DNA of 64,000 nt from the NCBI RefSeq assembly GCF_001279725.1, contig NZ_LGDE01000415.1, positions 1-64,000 of the forward strand, given 5' to 3'. Numbering within the stretch: position 1 is the first letter of the stretch; the number at the start of each line of letters is the position of its first letter. Made by a program: the position numbers and the translations under genes. Below the pieces are notes generated by a model. That model ran no database searches, was not told the origin of the DNA, and saw only the letters and a list, made by a program, of their open reading frames with translations. This stretch comes from Streptomyces sp. WM4235. Its GTDB lineage: Bacteria; Actinomycetota; Actinomycetes; Streptomycetales; Streptomycetaceae. Shown one piece after another: positions 47,173 to 55,372 of this stretch.

Positions 47173-47240
47173 GGTCAGATTTTCCCACGATCCGACCGGC
47201 TCGGCATAACCGCAGGTCAGGGCGCCCTTAAGGGTAATGA

Positions 47241-47255
47241 CAACGGTCCCCGTTG
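47241..47255. promoter_or_regulatory. inverted repeat upstream of the CDF exporter gene
   Basis: CAACGG, 3 nt, CCGTTG (47241-47255), 69 nt before the exporter start and in the region shared with the divergent FHA-ABC gene. It could be the operator for a metal sensor or part of the core promoter region. Confidence 0.45.
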
Positions 47256-47323
47256 CAGCCTTTGCCCATCTCCGAAAGGTGCGCTTCACTTCACGCGTCG
47301 GAACCGAACAAACGGGGGACGCC

Positions 47324-48349
47324 ATGACCGGGCACGACCACGCGAAGGATCACACCCACGCCCAAGGCGGCCACGCCCACGGCGGACACAGCCACGGGGT
47401 CGACCCGAACGCCGATCGCCGCTGGCTGGCCATCGCCCTCGCGCTGATCGCGGGCTTCATGGCCGTCGAGGTGGTCATCGGCGTCATGGCGCACTCCCTG
47501 GCGCTGATCTCCGACGCCGCGCACATGCTGACGGACGCCGTCTCGATCGCCCTCGCGCTGATCGCGATGCGGCTCGCCGCCCGGCCGGCGCGCGGTGGGT
47601 TCACGTACGGCCTCAAGCGCGCCGAGATACTCTCCGCCCAGGCCAACGGCCTCACCCTGCTCCTGCTGGCGGTCTGGTTGGCGTACGAGGCGGTGCGCAG
47701 GCTGCTCGACCCACCGCCGGTGGAGGGCGGACTCGTCCTGGTGACGGCGCTCGCGGGCATCGTCGTGAACGTGGCGGCGGCCTGGTGCATCTCGAAGGCG
47801 AACCGCTCCTCCCTGGCGGTCGAGGGCGCCTACCAGCACGTGCTGAACGACCTGTTCGCCTTCATCGGCACCGCCGTGGCCGGCCTGATCGTGCTCACCA
47901 CCGGTTTCGTCCAGGCCGACGCCATCGCCTCGCTCGTGGTGGTGGCGCTGATGGTCAAGGCGGGCTACGGACTGGTCCGCGAGTCGGGTCGGATCCTCCT
48001 GGAGGCCGCTCCGGCCGGCACGGACCCGGACGCGGTCGGCGACCGGCTCGTCGGGCAGCCGCCGGTGACCGAGGTCCACGACCTGCACATCTGGACCATC
48101 ACCTCGGGTCAGGCGGCGCTCTCCGCGCACGTCCTGGTGGAACCGGCGGGCGACTGCCACGCCGTGCGCCGTGACCTGGAAGCACTGCTGGAGAAGGAGT
48201 ACGGGATCACGCACACCACCCTCCAGGTGGACCACGCGCAGGACGCGCTGCTCTCGGTCGGGCGGCGACCGGGCGAGGCCCCGGCGGGCGACTCGCACTG
48301 CGCGGACGCGCACGGTCCGGTCCACCGCGAGGGTCCGCACGACCACTGA
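47324..48349 (+). CDS. CDF family divalent metal exporter (CzcD/ZitB-like)
   Basis: A 341-aa cation diffusion facilitator, six TM segments plus a C-terminal cytoplasmic domain. A His-rich N-terminus (AQGGHAHGGHSHG) and His-rich C-terminus are common in zinc exporters. TM2 carries the metal-binding HxxxD (SDAAHMLTDAVSIALALIA) and TM5 has YQHVLNDLFAFIGTAVAGL with the second H/D pair. The cytoplasmic domain has VTEVHDLHIWTITSGQAALSAHVLV, the family's conserved strand. It exports Zn2+ or similar ions in exchange for protons. ATG at 47324; an in-frame start at 47237 would run through the candidate operator. Confidence 0.94.
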   Translation: MTGHDHAKDHTHAQGGHAHGGHSHGVDPNADRRWLAIALALIAGFMAVEVVIGVMAHSLALISDAAHMLTDAVSIALALIAMRLAARPARGGFTYGLKRAEILSAQANGLTLLLLAVWLAYEAVRRLLDPPPVEGGLVLVTALAGIVVNVAAAWCISKANRSSLAVEGAYQHVLNDLFAFIGTAVAGLIVLTTGFVQADAIASLVVVALMVKAGYGLVRESGRILLEAAPAGTDPDAVGDRLVGQPPVTEVHDLHIWTITSGQAALSAHVLVEPAGDCHAVRRDLEALLEKEYGITHTTLQVDHAQDALLSVGRRPGEAPAGDSHCADAHGPVHREGPHDH

Positions 48350-48387
48350 CGGTCCGGTGGTCGGGACCACTGACGGTCCGGTGGTGC
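48341..48387 (+). repeat. 21-bp direct repeat across the CDF stop codon
   Basis: GACCACTGACGGTCCGGTGGT occurs at 48341 and again at 48365, a 24-nt period. Each copy also contains the inverted repeat ACCAC/GTGGT and could form a hairpin. The first copy includes the exporter stop codon, so a repeat expansion here would affect only the 3' untranslated region. Confidence 0.85.
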
Positions 48388-48419
48388 CGACACCCCATAC
48401 GCGGGGCATGGATAGCGGC

Positions 48420-48899
48420 ATGGCACAGAAACGAAGCGCCGGTCTGCTCCTCTTCCGTCGGGCCGGCGAAGAGGAGACCGACATCGAGGTCCTGCTCGGG
48501 CACATGGGCGGGCCACTGTGGGACCGGCGCGGCGACGCCGGGACCTGGGCGATCCCCAAGGGCGAGTACGGCCCGGAGGAGACCCCCCGCGACGCGGCCC
48601 GCCGGGAGTTCACCGAGGAGATCGGCCTGCCGCCCCCGGAGGGCCCGTACCTGCCCCTGGGGGAGATCCGGATGCCGAGCGGGAAGCTGGTGACGATCTG
48701 GGCGGTGCGGGCGGACCTGGATCCGGCCCTCATGGTGCCCGGGACGTTCACGATGGAGTGGCCGCCGCACTCGGGACGGATCGGCGAGTTCCCGGAACTG
48801 GACAGGGTGGCCTGGTTCCCTCCGGCAGTGGCCGAATCCAAGTTGATTCCCGGCCAAGTGCCTTTTCTGGAGCGGCTGTTGGTGCTTCTGAAGGGTTGA
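48420..48899 (+). CDS. NUDIX hydrolase
   Basis: A 159-aa NUDIX protein. The Nudix box reads GEYGPEETPRDAARREFTEEIG (GX5EX7REUXEEXGU with conserved E residues). The N-terminal RSAGLLLFRRAGEEETDIEVLLGHMGGPLWDRRG is typical of the subgroup that hydrolyses nucleoside diphosphate derivatives or acts as a decapping-like enzyme. The substrate cannot be told. ATG at 48420 chosen over the one at 48408 because homologs start at MAQKRSAG-like sequence. Confidence 0.85.
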   Translation: MAQKRSAGLLLFRRAGEEETDIEVLLGHMGGPLWDRRGDAGTWAIPKGEYGPEETPRDAARREFTEEIGLPPPEGPYLPLGEIRMPSGKLVTIWAVRADLDPALMVPGTFTMEWPPHSGRIGEFPELDRVAWFPPAVAESKLIPGQVPFLERLLVLLKG

Positions 48900-48947
48900 C
48901 CCGACCTTGACTTGCCAATAAAGCCCACCTGCGTGGACATTGCACAT

Positions 48948-50201
48948 ATGACGAGCGTCGTGCTGGTGGGGACCCTGGACACCAAGGGTGTGGAGTACGG
49001 CTGGTTGCGCGAGAGACTGCTGCGCGCCGGCGTCGAGGTGGTACTGGTCGACACGGGGATCATGGACGAGCCCCGGGTGCCGGCGGACGTGCCGCGCGAG
49101 GTGGTCGCGCGGGCCGCGGGAACGGAACTCGCGGACCTGCGGGCCGCCGCCGACCGGGGGTCGGCCGTCACCGCGATGGCCGCCGGGGCGGAAGCGACCC
49201 TCCTGCGCCTGCACGCCGAGGGCCGGCTGCAGGGGGTGCTCGCGATCGGCGGCAGCGGCGGGACGTCCATCGCGACCCGGGCCATGCGGGCGCTCCCGCT
49301 GGGCGTGCCGAAGGTGATGGTCTCCTCGATGGCGTCCGGGGACGTCGCCCCGTACGTCGGATCCTCGGACATCACCATGATGTACAGCGTCGTGGACATA
49401 GCGGGGATCAACCGCATCTCCGCTCCCGTGCTCGCCAACGCGGTGGAGGCGGTCGCCGCGATGGCCGGGGGCTTCGCCCGCGATGGCCGGGAGCGCGGCC
49501 CGACCCGGCTCGGGGCGGGTGGGCGGCCGCTGATCGCGGCGAGCATGGCCGGCGTGACCACGATCGGCGTGGACGCGGCCCGGGAACGACTGACCGAGCT
49601 GGGCTACGAGGTGCTGGTCTTCCACGTCAGCGGCACGGGCGGCCGGACCCTGGAGAAGCTGGCGGGTCAGGGGATCTTCGCGGGGGTGCTGGACCTCACG
49701 CTGAGCGAGCTGGCCGACGACCTGTGCGGGGGCATCCTCACGGCGGGCCCCGATCGGCTCAGCGCGGCCGGTCGTGCCGGGATTCCGCAGGTGGTGAGCC
49801 TGGGCGCGCTGGACATGGTGAAGTTCGGCCCCTTGGAGAGCCTGCCCGAACGTGCCCGGTACCGGCGGGTGCGCCTGCACAATCCCTCGATCACGGTGAT
49901 CCGTACGACCGCGTCCGAGTGCGCCGAACTGGGCCGGCGGGTCGCGGTCAAGCTGCGGTCGGCCACCGGTCCCGCGGCCGTGTGCGTCCCATTGCGCGGA
50001 CTGTCCACGCTCGGCGCGCCGGGCGGCCCCTACCATGACCCCTGTGCGGACGGGGCGCTGTTCTCGGCTCTGCGCGAGGGATTGCGGGGCAGTGCCGCCC
50101 GGCTGTACGACTACGACACCCACATCAACGACCCGGCGTTCGGCCGGGGCGCGGCCGACCGACTGCACGCCATGATCGGCGCGGAGCGGGCGGCGGCCTG
50201 A
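48948..50201 (+). CDS. Tm-1-like (UPF0261) nucleotide-binding family protein
   Basis: A 417-aa protein of the Tm-1-like/UPF0261 family. Both halves of the fold are visible: SVVLVGTLDTKGVEYGWLRE with IGGSGGTSIATRAMRALPLGVPKVMVSSMASGDVAPYVG in the first, and a second half with the ligand-binding loop HVSGTGGRTLEKLA. The tomato Tm-1 protein, which inhibits a viral replicase, belongs to this family; bacterial members are thought to be nucleotide-binding enzymes, but the reaction is not established. ATG at 48948, with the preceding bases consistent with a leaderless mRNA. Confidence 0.88.
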   Translation: MTSVVLVGTLDTKGVEYGWLRERLLRAGVEVVLVDTGIMDEPRVPADVPREVVARAAGTELADLRAAADRGSAVTAMAAGAEATLLRLHAEGRLQGVLAIGGSGGTSIATRAMRALPLGVPKVMVSSMASGDVAPYVGSSDITMMYSVVDIAGINRISAPVLANAVEAVAAMAGGFARDGRERGPTRLGAGGRPLIAASMAGVTTIGVDAARERLTELGYEVLVFHVSGTGGRTLEKLAGQGIFAGVLDLTLSELADDLCGGILTAGPDRLSAAGRAGIPQVVSLGALDMVKFGPLESLPERARYRRVRLHNPSITVIRTTASECAELGRRVAVKLRSATGPAAVCVPLRGLSTLGAPGGPYHDPCADGALFSALREGLRGSAARLYDYDTHINDPAFGRGAADRLHAMIGAERAAA

Positions 50202-50319
50202 CACCCGTTCGAGACACCCCCGCGAGGTTGGGAACCAGCCGTGGCGGAAACCGTGTCCCTGGTGGTGGCCGGTCGGGGGACGACCGGAACCGGGCGCGAC
50301 GCCATGGGCGGGGGGAACG

Positions 50320-51954
50320 ATGAACGACGTGTGGACCGTACCGGGGTACACCCAGGTCCGGGAGCTCGGTGCGGGCGGCAGCGGCCGTGTGGTTCTCGCC
50401 GTGCACGGCGCGACGGGCACGGCGGTCGCGGTGAAGTACCTCGGTGACCGGCTGCGCGAGGACCCCGCCTTCGTCCGTGAGTTCCGCGCGGAGGCCCGGC
50501 TGCTGGGCGGGCTGCGCTCGCCGTACGTGGTCGGTCTGTACGAGTACGTGGAGGCGCCCGGCGGCGCCGCGATCGTCATGGAACTGGTCGACGGGATCTC
50601 CCTGCGCGCCCTGCTGAAGCGGTCCGGCCGGGCGGACGCCGAGGCCGCGCTGGTGGTGCTGAAGGGGTCCCTGCTGGGCCTGGCCGCGGCGCACCGGGCG
50701 GGGGTGGTCCACCGGGACTACAAGCCGGAGAACGTGCTGGTCTCGCCGGACGGTTCGTCGAAATTGGTGGACTTCGGGATCGCGGCGGGGCGCGGCACCA
50801 CGCCCGGCGTGGCGGGCACGCCCGCGTACATGGCCCCCGAGCAGTGGCAGGGACGGCCGGCCTCCCCCGCGGCCGACGTGTACGCGGCGACGGCGACGTT
50901 CTTCGAGTGCCTCACGGGGCGCAAGCCCTTCGACGGGACCAACTTCGCGGAGTTGGCGGTCCAGCACATCGAGGCGCCCGTACCGGAGACGGAGGCCCCG
51001 GAACCGGTGCGTCCGCTGATTCGGCGCGGTCTGGCCAAGGAGCCCGAGCGGCGGCCGGAGAACGCCGAGGCGTTCGTCGCGGAGTTGGAGGGCGTGGCGC
51101 TGGCCGCGTACGGGCCCGACTGGGAGGAGCGCGGGCAGCGCAAGCTGGCGGCGCTGGCGGCGCTGCTGCCCTTGCTGTTCCCCTCGGCGGGCGCGCCGGC
51201 CGCCGGTACCACCGCGCTGGCGACGACCGCCCTGAAGCCGCCCCCGAGGAGCCTGCTGCCGGGTCGGCGGGGAGCGCTCGCGGCGGGTGCGGTGCTGGTG
51301 GTGGGGGCGCTGTTGATGTTCACGTACGACGCGGTCGGCGGCGAGCCGGACGGCGCGGCGGCGCTGAGCGCGTTCGCGACGACCAGCCCGGGTGCGCCGA
51401 CGGCTTCGCCGGCTCCCGGTCCGAGCCCGTCGGGTTCCCCTTCGGCGTCGGTGTCGGTGTCGCCGTCCGCGAGTCCCTCGGCGTCCGTGTCCCCGTCCGT
51501 CTCGGCCTCGACGTCCGCGAGCCCCGGCGCGAGCGACACCCCGACGCCGACCCCCACACCGACCGTCACCGAGCCGACCCCGACGCCCACTCCCACGCCG
51601 ACCCCCACACCGACGCCGACTCCGACTCCGACTCCGGTGGTCGTCTCGGGGGTGTCCGTCACCCTGTCCGCCGCCCCGAGCGCCGGTCGGGCGACCGTGT
51701 CCCTGAAGGTGCGGGGCGGACCGGCGACGGTGACCATCGAGTGGTTCCGCGGCGACAGCCCGGGCGACCTGCGCTCGCCGGACGGCGCGGACTCCGTCGC
51801 CGTCGAGGCCGGGACGGGTCCGGTGACGCGGTCCCACGCCCTCGCGCGGGTCGGCGGCTGCTACTTGAGCGCGCGTGTCACCACCAAACCGACGTCCGGC
51901 AAGGTGGCCGTCGACTCGATCTTCATCCCCAGGTGTCAGGACGTGCCGCGATGA
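50320..51954 (+). CDS. Ser/Thr protein kinase with Ser/Thr-Pro stalk
   Basis: A 544-aa transmembrane kinase. Active-site features: LGAGGSGRVVLA, Lys39 (VAVKYL), catalytic loop HRDYKPEN (Asp133; Tyr in place of the usual Leu), DFG (Asp151) and MAPEQ. The kinase domain ends near 265, a TM segment follows (about 312-332), then a long Ser/Ala-rich and Thr-Pro-rich stalk (about 355-440) and a small C-terminal beta domain (about 445-544, VSVTLSAAPSAGRATVSLKV and ending CQDVPR). The stop overlaps the next gene's start. The stalk likely passes through the cell wall and presents the small domain outside, where it may sense a ligand. Confidence 0.92.
   Translation: MNDVWTVPGYTQVRELGAGGSGRVVLAVHGATGTAVAVKYLGDRLREDPAFVREFRAEARLLGGLRSPYVVGLYEYVEAPGGAAIVMELVDGISLRALLKRSGRADAEAALVVLKGSLLGLAAAHRAGVVHRDYKPENVLVSPDGSSKLVDFGIAAGRGTTPGVAGTPAYMAPEQWQGRPASPAADVYAATATFFECLTGRKPFDGTNFAELAVQHIEAPVPETEAPEPVRPLIRRGLAKEPERRPENAEAFVAELEGVALAAYGPDWEERGQRKLAALAALLPLLFPSAGAPAAGTTALATTALKPPPRSLLPGRRGALAAGAVLVVGALLMFTYDAVGGEPDGAAALSAFATTSPGAPTASPAPGPSPSGSPSASVSVSPSASPSASVSPSVSASTSASPGASDTPTPTPTPTVTEPTPTPTPTPTPTPTPTPTPTPVVVSGVSVTLSAAPSAGRATVSLKVRGGPATVTIEWFRGDSPGDLRSPDGADSVAVEAGTGPVTRSHALARVGGCYLSARVTTKPTSGKVAVDSIFIPRCQDVPR
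51541..51636 (+). repeat. Thr-Pro codon repeats
   Basis: 32 codons almost entirely Pro-Thr (broken by Val-Thr-Glu near the start), encoding the rigid stalk of the kinase. The DNA is a slippage-prone 6-bp repeat of the CCGACG/CCCACT type; length may vary between strains. Confidence 0.9.
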
Positions 51955-52664
51955 GCGATGCCCGCGCTCCCGAGGGAGACGACTACAGCGCCACCGTCCT
52001 CGGCAGCCACTGGTTCAGCGGCCCGCCCGCGGACCCCGCCGACGAACCGGCGACACGGCGGCTCGACGGCACACCCGACTCCGGCCCCGACACGCGGCGG
52101 CTCGACGAACCGGACACGAAACGGTTCGACACCCCGCAGACCACCCCCGGAGCGGTGCCCGACCGGATCGAGGGATCGGTCCTGCGGTTCGGGCCCGGGG
52201 TGACGGCTGCCGTCCCCGCGCCGTTCCCGGTGGTCGTCGGGACCGCGGTGGGCACCCCGCGCCGCCGCGGTGGGCAGTGGCGTCGGTACACCCTGGCCGC
52301 CGTGGTGCTGGTCGCGGTGCTCGCGTACCTGGGCTGGCAGCGCTTCGGGCCGGCCGTCGAGGTCCGGGACGTGGCGGTCAGCACCGATCCGAAGGGGCCT
52401 GGCTGCGATTCCGCCGCCGACGTGGTGGCGCTCGTACGGACCGACGGGCGCCCGGGGACGCTCGCGTACCGCTGGCTCCGCAGCGACGGCACGCGCTCGG
52501 AGCGGCTCACCGAGCGGGTGCCGAGCGGGCAGCGGGAGGTCTCGCTGCATCTGCTGTGGACGTTCCAGGGCGCGGGGACCTACCCGGCGCGGGCCGAGAT
52601 CGAGCTGCTGTCGCCCTCGCGGCACACGGCCTCGGTGGAGTTCACGTACCGCTGCCGCCCCTGA
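51951..52664 (+). CDS. single-pass membrane protein coupled to the stalk kinase
   Basis: A 237-aa protein. The N-terminal 100 residues are acidic and rich in Asp/Pro/Thr, including a repeated motif TRRLDGTPD, TRRLDEPD, TKRFDTPQ that may be kinase phosphorylation sites. A TM segment (about 115-132: LAAVVLVAVLAYLGWQRF) is followed by an extracytoplasmic beta-rich domain with GCDSAADVVALVRTDGRPG and a C-terminal Cys (FTYRCRP). This outer domain resembles the C-terminal domain of the preceding kinase, so the two may be partners. ATG overlaps the kinase stop (ATGA). Function unknown. Confidence 0.7.
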   Translation: MSDARAPEGDDYSATVLGSHWFSGPPADPADEPATRRLDGTPDSGPDTRRLDEPDTKRFDTPQTTPGAVPDRIEGSVLRFGPGVTAAVPAPFPVVVGTAVGTPRRRGGQWRRYTLAAVVLVAVLAYLGWQRFGPAVEVRDVAVSTDPKGPGCDSAADVVALVRTDGRPGTLAYRWLRSDGTRSERLTERVPSGQREVSLHLLWTFQGAGTYPARAEIELLSPSRHTASVEFTYRCRP

Positions 52665-52772
52665 GGCGCGCGACCGGGGCGGTCCCGCCGGTTCCTACGG
52701 CCGGCGTGGTCGTGGCCGTCCGGCCGAAGCTCCGGCGCCGGTCCCCGGTCCCCGGTCAACGCGCCGGCCGGC

Positions 52773-54062
52773 CTAGAACCGGGCGTGCGCGGTGATGTCC
52801 GCCGCGAACTCCCCCGTCATCGCCGGGGTCACCGAGGGCCGGCACTGGGCGACCGCCGAGAGGTAGTCCTCGGTGCTCGCGCCGGGCTGCGCCGCCGACG
52901 CGCCCCGGGTGCCCACGGCTTCCAGGTCCCGTTCGAAGGACGCCTGCGCGGCCGCCCGGGCCGCGTGCTCGATGTCGGCCGGGGTGAACAGTTCGCTCGC
53001 CTCCACCAGGGCCGCGACGTCGACGTCCGCCCGACCGGCCGTGTGCCGCGACCACATCGCGGCGCGGGCGCCGGCGTCGGGGGTGCCGATGGGGATCAGG
53101 TAGTCGAAGCGGCCGGGGCGCAGGAAGGCGGGGTCGAGGGAGCGGACGGAGTTGGTCGCACAGACCAGCAGCCTTTCGTCGCCCTCCCGGAAGCCCGGTA
53201 TCAGCTTGAGCAGTTCGTTGGTCACCCCGTGGATGCCGCCGGGCTGCGCGGGCTCGGTGCGTACGGGGGCGATCTCCTCGACCTCGTCGATGAAGACGAG
53301 GACGCGTTCGAGTTCGGCGATGCGGGCGAAGGCGTCGCGCAGCGCGGCGGCGAGGTTCCCCTCGTCCGCGAGGCGGGAGGGCAGCAGTTCCACGAAGGGC
53401 CAGCCGAGTCGGGAGGCGATGGCGCGGGCGAAGGTGGTCTTGCCGGTGCCGGGGGGTCCGAAGAGGGCGATGGCGCGCGGTGGCCGTACCCCGTGCGCGG
53501 CGGCCCGTTCGGGTTCGGCGAGCGGCAGGACCACGCGGCGCTCGATGAGGTCCTTCTCCTTCTCCATGCCGGCGACCTTGGTCCACAGGTCGTTCGGCAG
53601 GAACCGGCCGCCGAGGTCGTCGAGGAGTCCGGCGGCCGGTCCGTGCAGCGGCTCGGTCTTCTCGAAGTAGGCGACGGCGGGCTGGCGGGTGTAGCCGGCG
53701 TTGAGCAGGCCTTCGCCGAGCAGGTCCTCCTCGGGCAGGACGTAGGCGATCCGGCCGACGCGGGCGGCGATGAGGCGGCGCTCCAGTTCGACGAGGAGGG
53801 CGCTGGCCAGGCCCCGGCCGCGCCAGCCGGCGGCGATGGCGATCCGCATCACCCAGGCCCGCTCGCCGGTGACGCAGGCCAGGGCCGCGCCGATGGGGAC
53901 GCCCTGGTGGACGGCGACCACGCAGGGCTGCCGGTCGGTGAGGGCGCTGATGCACTCGGCGAGCGAGAAGACCGACTCCTGGCCGAGTTCGGCCGTGGTG
54001 TCGATCAGGTGCACCACCGCTGCGAGATCGCTCTCGCGGTAGTCGTGGATGAGCCAGTTCAC
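52773..54062 (-). CDS. GNAT acetyltransferase fused to an AAA ATPase
   Basis: A 429-aa fusion. Residues 1-140 form a GNAT domain: MNWLIHDYRESDLAAVVHLI, then RAWVMRIAIAAGWRGRGLASALLVELERRL (motif A, acetyl-CoA loop) and AYFEKTEPL. Residues 150-429 form an AAA+ ATPase: Walker A LFGPPGTGKTTFARAIASRL, Walker B VLVFIDEVEEIAP, sensor 1 CATNSVRSL and an arginine finger in FLRPGRFDYLI, so it should hydrolyse ATP. The AAA part is of the FtsH/katanin-like group, without a protease. The GTG at 54062 gives the family length. Function unknown; an acetylation-coupled unfoldase or a modified regulator is possible. Confidence 0.88.
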   Translation of the reverse strand: MNWLIHDYRESDLAAVVHLIDTTAELGQESVFSLAECISALTDRQPCVVAVHQGVPIGAALACVTGERAWVMRIAIAAGWRGRGLASALLVELERRLIAARVGRIAYVLPEEDLLGEGLLNAGYTRQPAVAYFEKTEPLHGPAAGLLDDLGGRFLPNDLWTKVAGMEKEKDLIERRVVLPLAEPERAAAHGVRPPRAIALFGPPGTGKTTFARAIASRLGWPFVELLPSRLADEGNLAAALRDAFARIAELERVLVFIDEVEEIAPVRTEPAQPGGIHGVTNELLKLIPGFREGDERLLVCATNSVRSLDPAFLRPGRFDYLIPIGTPDAGARAAMWSRHTAGRADVDVAALVEASELFTPADIEHAARAAAQASFERDLEAVGTRGASAAQPGASTEDYLSAVAQCRPSVTPAMTGEFAADITAHARF

Positions 54063-54266
54063 CGGGTACCGCCCCTCGTTTCGTGCTCCTGCGGCGAGGC
54101 TAGGGGCGGCGGGGCCCGACGATCACGCTCCGTCGTGCACAACAGGCGTACGGGAAACCCTCCGTGTCGTCCATAGACCGGGCGGGTGCGCCGTCGGATC
54201 CCACCGGGGTCCCGGGTTCTTTCATGGCATCCCACGGAAACGACCGCCGCGCGGCCGGTCGCGAGG

Positions 54267-55070
54267 TCAGTGGGTGTGGGAGTCCAGCCAGCCGAGCGAG
54301 GTGCGGGCCAGGTCCGGCCAGCCGTGGTCGACGGTCAGGGAGTGGCCCCGGTCCTCGAAGCACTGGTACTCGGTGGTGGCGCGGGAGTCCCGGTACTGCG
54401 TGTAGGTGGAGCGGGTCAGCACGTCCGGGACGGTGTGGTCGAGGCGGCCGGACAGCAGGAGCAGCGGGCCGCGGGTCTCGTTGTCGGTGTTCACCCGGGC
54501 GGCGGAGTGCGGGACGAAGTTGCCGAGCGCCAACTGGAACAGGGGGCGGGCCGGGCTCGGGATCGTCCACTCGTCGTACAGCTCGGCGGACTCGCGCTCG
54601 GAGACCGCGTTGGCGAAGCCGTAGCGGAACTGCTCGGTGTTCAGCGACACGGCGTGCTTGATGTTCACGGGGTCGCGCAGGAAGGCGAAGGTCGATTTCG
54701 CCTGCGCCGGGGCGATGGCCTTCACTCCTTTGATCTGGCCGGGGCACACGGCCACGGCCGCCGATCCGAGGCCTTGGCCTAGCAGGTGCTGGGCGATGAA
54801 ACCGCCCACCGAGTGCCCGACGAGCACCGGCGCGGTGGGCAGCGCGCGGATGACCCGGGCGTGCGCCTCGGAGATCTCGGCCAGCCCGACCCCGGCCTGG
54901 TCGCCGGGGCGCCGGCGGGCCTCGGTGACGGTGGCGGGGACCCCGGGCCACTCGGGGAGGATCGGCTCGAATCCCGCGTCGAGGAAGGCCTCGGCCCAGG
55001 CCTGCCAGCTCGTGGAGTGCAACCAGAGCCCGTGGATGAACACCACGGGCGTGCGGTGCGGTGTGGTCAT
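54267..55070 (-). CDS. alpha/beta hydrolase
   Basis: A 267-aa alpha/beta hydrolase. The nucleophile elbow is GHSVGG, the acid is probably in SGRLDHTVP and the catalytic His in EDRGHSLTVDHGW. PVVFIHGLWLHSTSWQAWAE is the strand-loop carrying the oxyanion hole. The N-terminus has no signal, so it is cytosolic; the best comparisons are non-haem peroxidase-like or lipase-like hydrolases of the same fold. Substrate unknown. ATG at 55070. It diverges from the trypsin-like protease. Confidence 0.85.
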   Translation of the reverse strand: MTTPHRTPVVFIHGLWLHSTSWQAWAEAFLDAGFEPILPEWPGVPATVTEARRRPGDQAGVGLAEISEAHARVIRALPTAPVLVGHSVGGFIAQHLLGQGLGSAAVAVCPGQIKGVKAIAPAQAKSTFAFLRDPVNIKHAVSLNTEQFRYGFANAVSERESAELYDEWTIPSPARPLFQLALGNFVPHSAARVNTDNETRGPLLLLSGRLDHTVPDVLTRSTYTQYRDSRATTEYQCFEDRGHSLTVDHGWPDLARTSLGWLDSHTH

Positions 55071-55372
55071 GGCGGGACACCTCCTGGGACCCCCGGCGCC
55101 TCTGCCAGTCTCGCCCCGGCCGGGAGGGGACGCCTGCGGAGCCCTCGTCGGCACAAGGCGGAGCCCTCGACGAGCCGGCGGGGCCCTCCTCGCGGGCCCC
55201 GTTCTCACGAGCGGGATCGTCGAGGAGCCCGGATCCTGGATGGACCCGGATCGCCGAGCGACCGGGCTTCGCGAGGTGGTTCGTCCGGTTGGTTCGTCCG
55301 GGTCCGGCATTCACAGCGGATTCATATGGAACTTCGGGCTCCGGACACAGTCTCGAAGGGCAGGCTCGATAC
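55071..55372. other. 302-bp divergent promoter region with direct repeat
   Basis: Holds the promoters of the hydrolase (minus) and the protease (plus). An 11-bp direct repeat GGTTCGTCCGG occurs at 55278 and 55291. No ORF or clear terminator was seen. Confidence 0.5.
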
